Positions 8,335 through 17,795 of a DNA stretch of 64,000 nucleotides are shown piece after piece. Position numbers and translations under genes: made by a program. The notes beneath the pieces were generated by a model. That model worked only from the letters and a program-made list of their open reading frames with translations. It had not been told where the DNA came from and made no database searches. The DNA comes from an uncultured Mobiluncus sp. (lineage in GTDB: Bacteria; Actinomycetota; Actinomycetes; Actinomycetales; Actinomycetaceae). Each line of letters starts with the position of its first letter. Within the stretch, counting starts at the first letter, position 1. The stretch lies in assembly GCF_943914685.1 (NCBI RefSeq), contig NZ_CALUCZ010000006.1:1-64000 (forward strand), given 5' to 3'.

Positions 8335-9111
8335 GTGAAGTCGACCGAAAGGTCTGAACAGACAGCGCGCCCGGTGGTCAACTTTGTAGCTGCAGGCAAG
8401 GGCCGTTTTTTTGATATTTTCATGACCTTGTTTGTAGCGCTGTTGCTCATTTCGAATATCTCCGCCACCAAGCTCATCGGCGGACCGTGGGGATTGATTT
8501 TTGATGGGGGAGCCGTCATGTTCCCCTTTACCTATATCCTGGGGGATATTCTCTCGGAAGTTTATGGATTCCGTGGAGCTCGCCGAGCGGTGCTGACTGG
8601 ATTTGGGATTTCCGTCTTGGCATCGGGCCTGTTCTTCTTGGTTGCCAAAGCGCCGCCGGCCAGCGGAGACTTTATTACTCCCGCTTTCGCTCAGGTTTTT
8701 GGGTTCGTTCCGCGTATTGTGGCGGCTTCCCTGGTGGGGTACGTGCTGGGGCAGCTGTTAAATGCCCTGGTGCTGGTGCGGATCAAAGGCCGTACCGGAG
8801 AGCGTTTCCTGTGGATTCGCATGATTGCCTCGACCTTGGTCGGTGAGCTGGTGGACACCCTCGCGTTTTGCACCATCGCTTTTGCCGGGTTGATTTCGGG
8901 TCCGGAATTTTTCAACTACGTGCTAACCGGTTACGTGTACAAGTGTGCGTTGGAAATCATCATGTCGCCGCTCAGTATTCAGGTCATCGGGTGGGTGAAA
9001 CGCGGCGAAAAAAATTATGTACCGATTGATACAGAATTGTCGTCTGTTCAGTCCCAGGGGGCAAATAATGGACCAACTGGTACAGAAACTATTTCAACAC
9101 ATTGTTCTTAA
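8335..9111 (+). CDS. yhhQ: Queuosine precursor transporter (YhhQ/VUT family)
   Basis: Integral membrane protein of 258 residues that imports queuosine precursors. Six or so hydrophobic helices are visible, with the family segments LLISNISATKLIGG, GGAVMFPFTYILGDILSEVYGFRGARRAV and IRMIASTLVGELVDTLAFCTIAFAG. The GTG start at 8335 has GGGGGAG about 9 nt upstream. tgt begins 17 bp after the stop, which strongly supports the assignment: transporter and tRNA-guanine transglycosylase form a salvage unit. Whether the substrate is queuine, preQ1 or preQ0 cannot be read from the sequence. Confidence 0.9.
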   Translation: MKSTERSEQTARPVVNFVAAGKGRFFDIFMTLFVALLLISNISATKLIGGPWGLIFDGGAVMFPFTYILGDILSEVYGFRGARRAVLTGFGISVLASGLFFLVAKAPPASGDFITPAFAQVFGFVPRIVAASLVGYVLGQLLNALVLVRIKGRTGERFLWIRMIASTLVGELVDTLAFCTIAFAGLISGPEFFNYVLTGYVYKCALEIIMSPLSIQVIGWVKRGEKNYVPIDTELSSVQSQGANNGPTGTETISTHCS

Positions 9112-9128
9112 CCCGGGGTGATGATTGA

Positions 9129-10442
9129 GTGAGTGAAAAATTTGAGGTTGTGGCTCGTCTGGGTCAACTGGGGCGAGCGGGGGTCATCCATACTCCCCAT
9201 GGGGACATTCCCACCCCGGCTTTTATACCGGTCGGTACAAAAGCGACAGTAAAGGCGCTCACCCCCGAGATGATTCGGAACCTCGGCGCGGCGGCCGTGC
9301 TGGCTAACGCGTACCACCTCTATCTACAGCCAGGACCGGAGCTCGTCGATAAGGCCGGTGGCCTGGGGGCTTTTATGCACTGGGATGGGCCAACTTTCAC
9401 CGATTCTGGCGGATTCCAAGTCCTCAGTTTGGGTGCGGGATACAAGAAAGTCCTCAGCCGAGAATTCGCCGCTTCTTCTCGAGAACGCACGGTTTTGCGC
9501 GAAAACGGCAACCATGAGCGTTCCGGGGATAAACGTAAGCTTTTGGAAGAGGCGGAAGAAGCCGCGGAACTGTCGACTCCCGATAAACGCCAAGCTCACC
9601 CCGGCTTAGCGCGGGTTGATGACGACGGCGTTAATTTTCGTTCGCACCTAGATGGGTCCAAACATCGGTTTACCCCGGAAATCTCGATGCAGATTCAGCA
9701 CCACCTAGGCGCCGATATTATTTTCGCTTTCGACGAGCTAACCTCCCTGCTGCATTCCTACGACTATCAGGTAGTTTCCCTGGAACGGACCCGAAAATGG
9801 GCGGAGCGCTGTCTGGCGGAACACGAACGGCTCACCGCGGAACGTGCCGACAAGCCTTATCAGATGCTTTTTGGAGTTATCCAAGGAGCGCAATGGGAGG
9901 ATTTGCGCCGCCGCGCGGCCCACGACCTCGGTGAGATGGAAATCTCGGGGCGCCGCTTTGACGGATTTGGTATCGGAGGTGCCCTGGAAAAGGAAAACCT
10001 CGGCGTGATTTGCTCTTGGGTATGCCAAGAACTGCCCGAGGACCGTCCCCGCCACCTGTTGGGGATTTCAGAACCGGAAGATTTTTTTGCGGGCATTGAA
10101 AACGGAGCCGACACTTTCGACTGCGTATCGCCGTCTCGCGTGGCCCGTACCGGAGCAGCGTATTTGCCTACCGGCAGGACAAATATGGCACGCGCGGCTT
10201 TCCGTGAGGACTTTGGCCCTCTCCAGGAGGGCTGTGGCTGCTACACCTGTACAAACTACACTCGTGCCTATCTCCACCACCTGCTGAAAGCCAAGGAAAT
10301 GCTGGCTTCGACACTGCTAACCATTCACAACGAGTACTACACCGTTCACCTAGTAGACAGTATTCGTCAGGCTATTATCGCAGGTGATGACGCATATCGG
10401 GACTTTAAACACCGGACTTTGAGCCAGCTGGGTCGGGAATGA
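9129..10442 (+). CDS. tgt: tRNA-guanine transglycosylase
   Basis: Exchanges G34 of GUN-anticodon tRNAs for a queuosine base. The TIM-barrel enzyme (437 residues) shows DSGGFQ, a catalytic Asp in the DTFDCVSPSR region, and the zinc site Cys369, Cys371, Cys374 and His400. About 60 mostly charged residues are inserted between VLSLGAGYKK and DDDGVNFRSHLDGSKHRFTPE, which explains its length above the usual 370-390; similar insertions occur in actinobacterial TGTs. GTG 9129 is taken as start. The yhhQ gene just upstream implies that the base is imported. No queuosine biosynthesis genes (queC, queD, queE, queF) are in the window. Confidence 0.95.
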   Translation: MSEKFEVVARLGQLGRAGVIHTPHGDIPTPAFIPVGTKATVKALTPEMIRNLGAAAVLANAYHLYLQPGPELVDKAGGLGAFMHWDGPTFTDSGGFQVLSLGAGYKKVLSREFAASSRERTVLRENGNHERSGDKRKLLEEAEEAAELSTPDKRQAHPGLARVDDDGVNFRSHLDGSKHRFTPEISMQIQHHLGADIIFAFDELTSLLHSYDYQVVSLERTRKWAERCLAEHERLTAERADKPYQMLFGVIQGAQWEDLRRRAAHDLGEMEISGRRFDGFGIGGALEKENLGVICSWVCQELPEDRPRHLLGISEPEDFFAGIENGADTFDCVSPSRVARTGAAYLPTGRTNMARAAFREDFGPLQEGCGCYTCTNYTRAYLHHLLKAKEMLASTLLTIHNEYYTVHLVDSIRQAIIAGDDAYRDFKHRTLSQLGRE

Positions 10443-10525
10443 TTGTTGCGGCTGGTGAATGACACGAGTCGGTCCTCGGCGCTGCCAGCCGCTCCCGCTG
10501 GGGTGCATTTTGGTAGGCTGAATCC

Positions 10526-11644
10526 ATGAATGATGAAGTTCAGATTGGACGCGGCAAACGGGGGCGTCGAGCCTATTCTTTCGACCAAATCGCGGTGGTG
10601 CCCTCTCGCCGCACGCGAGATCCTCGTGATGTGTCTCTGGCCTGGCAATTTGACGCTTATTACATGAAAGTTCCGGTCATGGGGGCACCGATGGATTCGG
10701 TGATGAGCCCCCAAAATGCCATCGCCTTGGGAAAGATGGGCGGAGTCGGAGTCTTGGACCTGGAAGGGCTGTGGACCCGGTACGCTGACCCCCTGCCCTT
10801 GTACGAAGAACTGGCAGAACTTGACGAAGTCGGAGCGAAGGCTACCGCCAAGTTGCAGGAAATTTACACCGAACCCATTAAGCCGGAACTGATGCGGGCT
10901 AGGTTAGAGGAAATTAAGGCAGCTGACGTCATTGTGGCGGGGGCTATGAGTCCGGCCGGCACCCAGAAACTGTGGGAGTATGTGGCGGATTCAGAGTTGG
11001 ATTTGTTCGTGGTGCGCGGTTCCACGGTGTCCGCAGACCATGTGTCTTCCCAGGTTGAGCCCCTGAACCTCAAACAATTTGTGCATCAGTTGGATATTCC
11101 GGTCATTGTCGGAGGCGTCGCTACCTATACCGGAGCGCTGCACCTGATGCGCACTGGCGCGGCCGGAGTGCTGGTGGGATTCGGCGGGGGTGCCGCCTCT
11201 ACGACCCGCCGCACTATGGGCATTCACGTGCCGATGGCGACAGCAGTAGCGGATGTGGCGGCGGCACGGCGAGACTTCTTGGATGAATCCGGTGGCAGGT
11301 ATGTCCACGTTATCGCAGACGGCGGCATTGGCTTTGCGGGAGACGTAGTGAAAGCCATCGCCTGCGGGGCTGACGCCGTGATGCTGGGAAGCGCTTTGGC
11401 CAGGGCTTACGAGGCGCCCGGACACGGCTGGCACTGGGGCAGTGAGGCGCACCACTCGACCTTGCCGCGCGGTTCCCGGGTCAAAGTCGGCACTGTCGGT
11501 ACCCTAGAACAAGTTATGTTCGGTCCTGCCGACAACGCCGAAGGAACCCTCAACATGATGGGAGCCTTGCGCCGGACGATGGCCACGACCGGTTACACCG
11601 ATGTTAAGGAACTCCAGCGAGTCGAAGTGGTCACCAGCTATTGA
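10526..11644 (+). CDS. guaB3: GuaB3 family IMP dehydrogenase-related protein
   Basis: Actinobacterial IMPDH/GMP-reductase-fold protein of 372 residues without the CBS insert. It keeps FDQIAVVPSRRTRDPRDVS, MGAPMDSVMSP and the phosphate-binding IADGGIGFAGDVVKAIACGADAVMLGS. At the active-site loop, where GuaB has ICTTR, it has AASTTRR: Ser225 stands in the position of the catalytic Cys. Enzymatic IMPDH activity is therefore doubtful; a regulatory or different redox role is possible. The ATG lies 6 nt after TAGGCT (10514-10519), a possible -10 giving a leaderless message. It overlaps the following ABC transporter gene by 4 nt. Confidence 0.88.
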   Translation: MNDEVQIGRGKRGRRAYSFDQIAVVPSRRTRDPRDVSLAWQFDAYYMKVPVMGAPMDSVMSPQNAIALGKMGGVGVLDLEGLWTRYADPLPLYEELAELDEVGAKATAKLQEIYTEPIKPELMRARLEEIKAADVIVAGAMSPAGTQKLWEYVADSELDLFVVRGSTVSADHVSSQVEPLNLKQFVHQLDIPVIVGGVATYTGALHLMRTGAAGVLVGFGGGAASTTRRTMGIHVPMATAVADVAAARRDFLDESGGRYVHVIADGGIGFAGDVVKAIACGADAVMLGSALARAYEAPGHGWHWGSEAHHSTLPRGSRVKVGTVGTLEQVMFGPADNAEGTLNMMGALRRTMATTGYTDVKELQRVEVVTSY

Positions 11645-13359
11645 GCACCCCCCACGTAGTCCTAAAAAAGCCAGGTAAACCCCAGTTTGCAGCGTTGCAA
11701 ACTGCCGCGGGGCGCCGCGCGAATCGCGTGGTGCTGGGGCTGTTTTGGCTCATGACCCTCGGCCTGATTACGGTGTTTGTCGCGGCGGGGGAGATTCTGG
11801 ATTTTTACCTACACCCCGAATGGTCCTTTCCTGCCACTATCTATTGGGTTAGTGCGATTGCGGGTATTGTCCTGGTCTTTGGGGCAGACTTTTTGTTGTC
11901 GCGGCGTTCGACCCGGTCCCAGATATGTGAGGAAAACCATGTCCGAAAAACTCTTTTGACTCAGAGTTTTCGCGCTGGTCCCGCGCGGATGAATCAGGAA
12001 AGCGCCGGAAAGGTCGTGGCGTTGGCGACCGAATCAGCCGAAAAGTTTACCCGGTATCGTCAAGGGTTCCTGCCCCAGGTGCAAGGCTCTTTCAGCGCGC
12101 CGGTGCTGATAGTAGCAGCGATGGGGATTTTTGTGCACCCTTTCCTGGCGCTGTTGCTGGTGTTGTGCCTGCCGTTGGCAGCCGGGACGGTGTGGCTTTT
12201 CCAAAAGCTCTTTCGGCGTTCCTCAGCGAAATCCGCGCGGGCTCGGGCTGCTCTAGCGGCAAACTACCTGGAAGTATTGCAGGGACTCACAACCCTGCAG
12301 CTACTGGGAGCGGCAGACCGGATAGGAGACAAGCTGGAGACAGTGGGTGAAGAGAATCGGCGAGCCACCATGAGCCTGCTGCGTTCCAATCAAGTCATAA
12401 TTTTTGTACTCGATACCGTTTTTTCGCTGTTCGTCATCACCTCTGTGGCCGCCCTGTCAATGTACCTGGTGTCTCTCGGGGAAATGACCTTGGGCAAAGT
12501 GGTGACGGCGCTGGGTCTGGCGATGTTACTGCTGGAACCGATTGACCACTTCGGAGCGTTTTTCTATATAGCGATGGGAGGACGGGGAGCCGGCCGGGCC
12601 ATCTCAGGATTCATACACTCGCGGGCCAGCCATTCGACGGCCAGCTGCGAGGACGTGTCCACGATTCGTCCCGGCGAGGCTGAAGTTATGGATGAGGACG
12701 TTCCGGTGGGAGATACCGAGATTCCCGTGGTATATCTGGAAAATGTGGGGGTATGCTACGGGAGTCATGAGGTCTTGCAAGGGGTAAACCTCAAGGTGTC
12801 TTCCGGCGAACGCGTGGCGATTGTGGGGGATTCTGGACAGGGCAAAACCACCCTATTGAACGTAATGAAAGGATTTTTGACCCCACACGAGGGCCGCGTT
12901 GAGGTCGCCGGTAAAACCGCGGACTTGGTACGGCGTTCGGCTCTGGTTAGCCAAAATACCTGGCTATTTACTGGCACCGTGCGGAAAAACCTCCAGATGG
13001 CGGCTCCGCAGGCCTCTGATACCGAATTGTGGGATGCTTTGCGTGCGGCCCATCTTGACGCCGAAATCCAACAGATGCCGCTGGGGCTGGACACTGTCGT
13101 GGGCGAAAATGGGATAGGCCTTTCGAGCGGACAGAAACAGCGTCTGAGTTTGGCGCGGGCCCTTGGGAGCGGTCGAAAACTTTTATTGCTAGATGAGGCG
13201 ACTTCTCAAGTCGATTTAAATTCCGAACGAAAGATCTTGGAGGCCCTCCAAGCTCTGGGGCGTGACTATACGCTCATCATGGTGTCGCACCGCGGGGCTC
13301 TGACCGCGCTGGCAGACCGCGTTTTACTGGTCGCGAACGGAAAGCTGGTGGAACGGTGA
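11641..13359 (+). CDS. ABC exporter half-transporter, first subunit (CydD-like)
   Basis: A 572-residue type I ABC exporter half: about six membrane helices (residues 30-330) and a C-terminal ATPase with Walker A GDSGQGKTT, signature LSSGQKQRLS and Walker B LLLLDEATSQVD. It pairs with the next gene as a heterodimer. The nearest recognisable families are CydD, which exports cysteine/glutathione for cytochrome bd assembly, and other heterodimeric actinobacterial exporters; no cydAB is adjacent, so substrate is open. The TTG start at 11641 overlaps the guaB3 stop (TTGA), implying translational coupling. The signature is LSSGQ rather than LSGGQ. Confidence 0.75.
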   Translation: MSTPHVVLKKPGKPQFAALQTAAGRRANRVVLGLFWLMTLGLITVFVAAGEILDFYLHPEWSFPATIYWVSAIAGIVLVFGADFLLSRRSTRSQICEENHVRKTLLTQSFRAGPARMNQESAGKVVALATESAEKFTRYRQGFLPQVQGSFSAPVLIVAAMGIFVHPFLALLLVLCLPLAAGTVWLFQKLFRRSSAKSARARAALAANYLEVLQGLTTLQLLGAADRIGDKLETVGEENRRATMSLLRSNQVIIFVLDTVFSLFVITSVAALSMYLVSLGEMTLGKVVTALGLAMLLLEPIDHFGAFFYIAMGGRGAGRAISGFIHSRASHSTASCEDVSTIRPGEAEVMDEDVPVGDTEIPVVYLENVGVCYGSHEVLQGVNLKVSSGERVAIVGDSGQGKTTLLNVMKGFLTPHEGRVEVAGKTADLVRRSALVSQNTWLFTGTVRKNLQMAAPQASDTELWDALRAAHLDAEIQQMPLGLDTVVGENGIGLSSGQKQRLSLARALGSGRKLLLLDEATSQVDLNSERKILEALQALGRDYTLIMVSHRGALTALADRVLLVANGKLVER

Positions 13360-15239
13360 CACCCTTGAGCAACGCATCAGGCTCAAAGAACGCGGCGCCT
13401 CTTCACTCGTCGGAAGACGCGAGCACTTCCTCGTCTGCAGCGCGCCCCTCTGAAGCTGCCGCGGCAGGGCTGCGGACAGTTGTCCGCTGGTTGCTTTCCT
13501 CGACTCGTCCAGTTTTGGGGCCGGTAGCCGCTTCCACCCTCGCTAGGCTGGTCGATCAAATATTGGGCATAGTCCTGTTCACCATACCGGCAGTGTTGGT
13601 GGTGAACCTAGTGGTGAGCAATCTGGACTGTGGTTGTGTCCGCAGCGTGTCTGCCAATGTGGGGGGACTGTTGACGGTGATGGCGGGTACCGCACTTCTG
13701 AAAGGTTTGGCCCGCTACTTGGAACAATACTGGGGCCACTTGGTCGCTTTCAAGGCATTGGAACTGTTACGGACCCAAGCGTACCGCGCCATTTACCCCC
13801 AGGCTCCCGCCATAGTGACCAACAATCATAGCGGAGACCTCTTGGCTCGGCTCACGAAAGATATCGATCGTATCGAAGTATTCTTTGCCCACACTTTCGC
13901 ACCCGCGATAACGGCATTCCTGGTTCCCGGTATTGTTACCGCGGTGACTTTTGCGGTTGCACCCTGGCAATTAGGCTTAGCCGTGGCGGGAATTTTCATT
14001 GTAGGACTTTTGATACCTTGGTACGGTATATATTCTGGGCACATGGCTGCGCGCAAAAAACTCGCAGCTCGCGGCCGTGTTGCCGGAGACGTCACGGATT
14101 CTCTGGGAGGCTTGGCGGAAGTCGTGGGATACGGCCTGTGCGAAACACGTCTCGCTGGCAATGAAAGATTGGGCCAGGAACTGGTCCGGGCCAGCCTGTA
14201 TGAGACCAGCAAGTCAGCGTTCCGCGGCGCGTTTCTCTCCGCGTGGCGAATGGCTGCGGTGCTGATTGTGCTGGCGGTGGGAGCTACGCTGTATCAGTCA
14301 GGCTCCCTGGAAATGGCTGCCTGGATAGCCATAATGTTTGCGGTTTTGCGCTGCTGGGACGGGTTTAAAGCCGTAGTGGACTTCGGAACCGAGCTGAATA
14401 CTTCTCTGGCTGCGGCGCGACGTGTCTACCAGCTGACTCACGCCGGACTGGAGTTACCTGAGGGACCCGAAAATGTGCGTCACGCCACGCCTTTGGCAGT
14501 GGAATTTAGCCATGTCAGCTTTCGTTATCCCGAACCCGCCAACCCGGCCCTGCAGAGTAACGCGACACCAGGGACTATTGAACAAATCAACCTCAAGTTA
14601 GCTCCGGGCTCGTGGACCGCCCTAGTGGGGGCGACGGGCGGCGGAAAATCAACCCTAGCGCGTCTCCTGTTGCGTTTTTATGATCCTGAAGCGGGAACTG
14701 TTCTCTTGGATGGGCGCAGTCTGCGCGAATATCGACTCGCGTCCCTGCGTGAAGCGGTGTCTTTAGTCAGCCCCGAGTCAACAATTTTCGATATGACTGT
14801 TTCCGAAAACTTGCGTCTGGCTCGTCCACACGCCAGTGAAAGCCAACTGTGGTGGGCTTTGGCGATGGCGGGAATGGACGCGGAAGTGAAAGCAATGCCG
14901 GGAGGACTGCAGCACCGTGTGGCCTCGCGAGGGGCGGCCCTCAGTGGGGGACAATGTCAGCGGCTTTCCCTTGCTCGTGCCCTGCTGCGCCAATCCCCAA
15001 TCCTCATCTTGGACGAGCATACGGCGCACCTGCCTGCACCTTTAGCTACCCGCATCAACGACAATCTGCGCGGCCTCACACCGCGCCCCACTATCTTGGA
15101 GATTACGCACAACCTGGATCAGATTGCGCAAGCCGATTGGGTAGCGGTGCTGGATTTGGGCCACCTTGTGGAACAGGGGAAACCCCAGAACCTCCTGGCG
15201 AATCGAGATTCGGCGTTGTGCCGCCTGCGGGGCCAGTAA
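13356..15239 (+). CDS. ABC exporter half-transporter, second subunit (CydC-like)
   Basis: A 627-residue partner of the preceding protein, starting with GTG inside a GTGA overlap. A Ser/Ala-rich 40-residue N-terminus precedes six predicted helices and an ATPase with Walker A GATGGGKST, canonical signature LSGGQCQRLS and Walker B ILILDEHTAHLP. After the catalytic Glu the usual ATSALD switch/D-loop is replaced by HTAHLP, so the two ATP sites of the heterodimer should differ. Substrate unknown: thiol export (CydDC type) or a peptide/siderophore are possible. A 266-bp gap, partly AT-rich, separates it from the next gene. Confidence 0.75.
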   Translation: MTPLSNASGSKNAAPLHSSEDASTSSSAARPSEAAAAGLRTVVRWLLSSTRPVLGPVAASTLARLVDQILGIVLFTIPAVLVVNLVVSNLDCGCVRSVSANVGGLLTVMAGTALLKGLARYLEQYWGHLVAFKALELLRTQAYRAIYPQAPAIVTNNHSGDLLARLTKDIDRIEVFFAHTFAPAITAFLVPGIVTAVTFAVAPWQLGLAVAGIFIVGLLIPWYGIYSGHMAARKKLAARGRVAGDVTDSLGGLAEVVGYGLCETRLAGNERLGQELVRASLYETSKSAFRGAFLSAWRMAAVLIVLAVGATLYQSGSLEMAAWIAIMFAVLRCWDGFKAVVDFGTELNTSLAAARRVYQLTHAGLELPEGPENVRHATPLAVEFSHVSFRYPEPANPALQSNATPGTIEQINLKLAPGSWTALVGATGGGKSTLARLLLRFYDPEAGTVLLDGRSLREYRLASLREAVSLVSPESTIFDMTVSENLRLARPHASESQLWWALAMAGMDAEVKAMPGGLQHRVASRGAALSGGQCQRLSLARALLRQSPILILDEHTAHLPAPLATRINDNLRGLTPRPTILEITHNLDQIAQADWVAVLDLGHLVEQGKPQNLLANRDSALCRLRGQ

Positions 15240-15505
15240 AGTTCAGACAGCACGTCCAGACCTGCCGTTCATTCCCGTCTGGCTGGGGTGGGGAATTATT
15301 GGACTGACAAACCGGGGCAGTTTTGCGAGTTTATTTAACTTAATTTTTGAATATTTTGCCTATACGAAGGCGAAATATCACCGATTTCTTAAGCTATCGT
15401 GAAAGAACTCTGAAAAAATCCAGATAATTTACGGTGTAAGCTAAGGATTGTCGGCGTTCTTCGCTGACCATGCCATCTTCAACTCAACGCAGAGCAGGAA
15501 ACAAC

Positions 15506-17611
15506 ATGAAAAAGACCCAACGATTTAAGCGGCTTGCTATAACTTTTACCGGGGCAGTAGCGCTCGTCGGAGCCAGCCTGGTAGGCGTGTCCGGACTGAC
15601 ACCGGAGGCCAGCGCTTCCGAAAGCACTTACTTGATAGGCACCGGTATCTCCGATGTGACCGGCGCTATTGCGGAAAACGGCGCCTTCGGCTACGCCTCG
15701 CACCAAGAGATGAAAGGCCTGCAGCAACGTGTGTATGCCCATGCCTTTATCGTCGCTGATCAGGTTACCGGCAAGCGCGTGGTTTATGTCAGCGTTGATA
15801 CCGGCGGCATTTTCAACGCGGTGCGGGTACGGGTTTTGGACAAACTGAAGGCAATGTATCCCGGCTTGTACGATGAGGGCAACGTGATGATTGGCATCAC
15901 CCACTCGCACGTGTCGCCGGCAGGAACCTCCACCGATAAACTTTATGAAATCGCCGCGGAGGATAAGACTATGCACGGGTTCAGCCAACAGGTTTTGGAT
16001 ATCACCGTGGACGGCATCGTCAACGCAATTTCGAAGGCGCACAACAACCTCGAGCCTGGAACCATCGAGATGAAGCGCACTAATGTCCACGGCATTACTC
16101 GGAACCGCTCTCTGGGGGCGTACCTGCAAAACGATGACGTCAGCAAATACGACGACTCGGTAGAAACGACGATGGACCAGCTGGAGTTTACTTCCGCAGC
16201 CGGTGAGAAACTCGGCGTATTCAACTGGTTCTCAACTCACGCCACGTCTTTCCCGATGCACTGGGACCTGTATTCTGCCGACTCGAAAGGTTACGCGGAA
16301 TACCTGTATGAACAGAAGTTCGGGACTGACCCGAATCAGGACAAGACTTTCGTGGCGGCGTTCCCTGCGTCAGGAACGGGAGATATGGTTCCCGTGGCGG
16401 GCAACTCGTCCTCCACCCCGGAATTCATGGGAACCTCCGATGATTACTACAACGCTGAAAAACATGGTCAGGAACAGTTCGACGCGTCTTGGCAGCTATG
16501 GAATAGTCCCGGAGACGCAGTTAAAGGCGCCGTTGACTATCGGGGACGCTACGTCCAGTTTAAGAACTATGTCGTCAACGCAGCTTATACGGAAGGCGCC
16601 GGGGACCAGAAACTCTGCGTCCCGGCTCGTGGCTATTCCTTTGCTGCTGGCGGCGAGAACGGCCCCTCGGGAATTCCTGGGATTTATGAAGGTATGACCA
16701 AGGATAGCTTCTCGATTCGCGATGTGGTCAAGAAGGTCGATCAATCCGACTTGGGCGGTTTGGTGCGCTTTGCCTTTGCCTCGATTTCTTGGACGGGCAA
16801 TGATCCGTGCCAGGCCGAAAAGCCGGTTTTGCTTCCCGATGGCAAGTGGGGCTGGGCTTCGACCGTGGTGCCGGTACAGTTGCTGCGTATCGGCAATGTG
16901 GCTATCGTCGGTGTCCCGACTGAGACGGGCACTATGGGCGTACGCCACCTGCGGGAATCCGTGGAACAGATTTTGGCGCCGCTCGGTGTGGAGAAGGTCA
17001 TCTTTTCCGGAGCTACTAACGATTACGCCGGTTATGTTTCCACTCGTGAAGAGTACGCCGCTCAGCATTACGAGGGCGCTTCCACCGAGTTTGGTCCTTA
17101 CGAGCTGGCCGCCCTCCAGCAAGAGGTAGACGGCTTGGCGCAAGCTATGGTCGACGGCACTGAGGTCAGCAACGATGCGTGGCCCAAGGTCAGTACGCGA
17201 GGAAAGGTCAATCGTGCCGGAGTCGTGCTGGACGACAAGCCGTGGCGTCAACAGTTTGGCCAGGTGCTGATTCAGCCCCTCGAACAGTACCAACCGGGAG
17301 AAACTGCGAAGGCCGTGTTCCGTGGGGCGCACCCCAAGAACAACTTGCGCGTGGGCGGGACTTTCCTCAAGGTGCAGCGTCAGGCCGAGGACGGGACCTG
17401 GCAAGATTACTTGACGGACCGTGACTGGGACACCAGTTACAGGTGGGAACGCGAGGGTGCCAGCTATTCTCGCACCACGGTAGAGTGGCGGATTCGCCAG
17501 GGCGCTCCGGCCGGAACCTACCGGTTGGTGCAGGACGGCGACTGGAAGAACGGTTGGAACCACCGGATTATTCCTTACGAGGGGATATCTAACCCGTTCA
17601 CCGTGAATTAG
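15506..17611 (+). CDS. Secreted neutral/alkaline ceramidase-like protein
   Basis: A 701-residue exported protein of the neutral ceramidase family, which in active members cleaves ceramide to sphingosine and fatty acid. A signal peptide ends near ASASES (about residue 35). Zinc-site motifs are kept: ITHSHVSPAG (His133, His135) and NWFSTHATSF. The usual nucleophile loop GDVSPN reads GDMVPV, with Val295 in the Ser position, so ceramidase chemistry is uncertain. A C-terminal immunoglobulin-like region (from about 570) is typical. The ATG at 15506 is chosen for its signal peptide and GCAGGAA site. Monocistronic, with its own terminator; a role on host lipids is inference. Confidence 0.8.
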   Translation: MKKTQRFKRLAITFTGAVALVGASLVGVSGLTPEASASESTYLIGTGISDVTGAIAENGAFGYASHQEMKGLQQRVYAHAFIVADQVTGKRVVYVSVDTGGIFNAVRVRVLDKLKAMYPGLYDEGNVMIGITHSHVSPAGTSTDKLYEIAAEDKTMHGFSQQVLDITVDGIVNAISKAHNNLEPGTIEMKRTNVHGITRNRSLGAYLQNDDVSKYDDSVETTMDQLEFTSAAGEKLGVFNWFSTHATSFPMHWDLYSADSKGYAEYLYEQKFGTDPNQDKTFVAAFPASGTGDMVPVAGNSSSTPEFMGTSDDYYNAEKHGQEQFDASWQLWNSPGDAVKGAVDYRGRYVQFKNYVVNAAYTEGAGDQKLCVPARGYSFAAGGENGPSGIPGIYEGMTKDSFSIRDVVKKVDQSDLGGLVRFAFASISWTGNDPCQAEKPVLLPDGKWGWASTVVPVQLLRIGNVAIVGVPTETGTMGVRHLRESVEQILAPLGVEKVIFSGATNDYAGYVSTREEYAAQHYEGASTEFGPYELAALQQEVDGLAQAMVDGTEVSNDAWPKVSTRGKVNRAGVVLDDKPWRQQFGQVLIQPLEQYQPGETAKAVFRGAHPKNNLRVGGTFLKVQRQAEDGTWQDYLTDRDWDTSYRWEREGASYSRTTVEWRIRQGAPAGTYRLVQDGDWKNGWNHRIIPYEGISNPFTVN

Positions 17612-17634
17612 GACTAACGAAATTACTCCCTCTG

Positions 17635-17674
17635 GTCCGGGCAGCTGGTTTTCCGCCGGCTGCCCGGACTTTTG
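17635..17674 (+). terminator. Terminator after the ceramidase-like gene
   Basis: GTCCGGGCAGC (17635-17645) pairs perfectly with GCTGCCCGGAC (17659-17669) around a 13-nt loop, followed by TTTT. Confidence 0.85.
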
Positions 17675-17795
17675 ATTGTGGCCATGAGGGGAATCGGCAA
17701 AGTTTGGTGGGGCAACCGAGGGGGCGAGGAGCAAGGTGGAAAACGCCTAGGGAAAAGGCCTAAATACGAGGTGCAACCGAGGGGACGGGGCGGGG

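Noticed and set aside
16496..17734. Long open frame antisense to the ceramidase-like gene
   Set aside because: No ribosome site or domain; explained by codon bias of the plus-strand gene and extends over its terminator.
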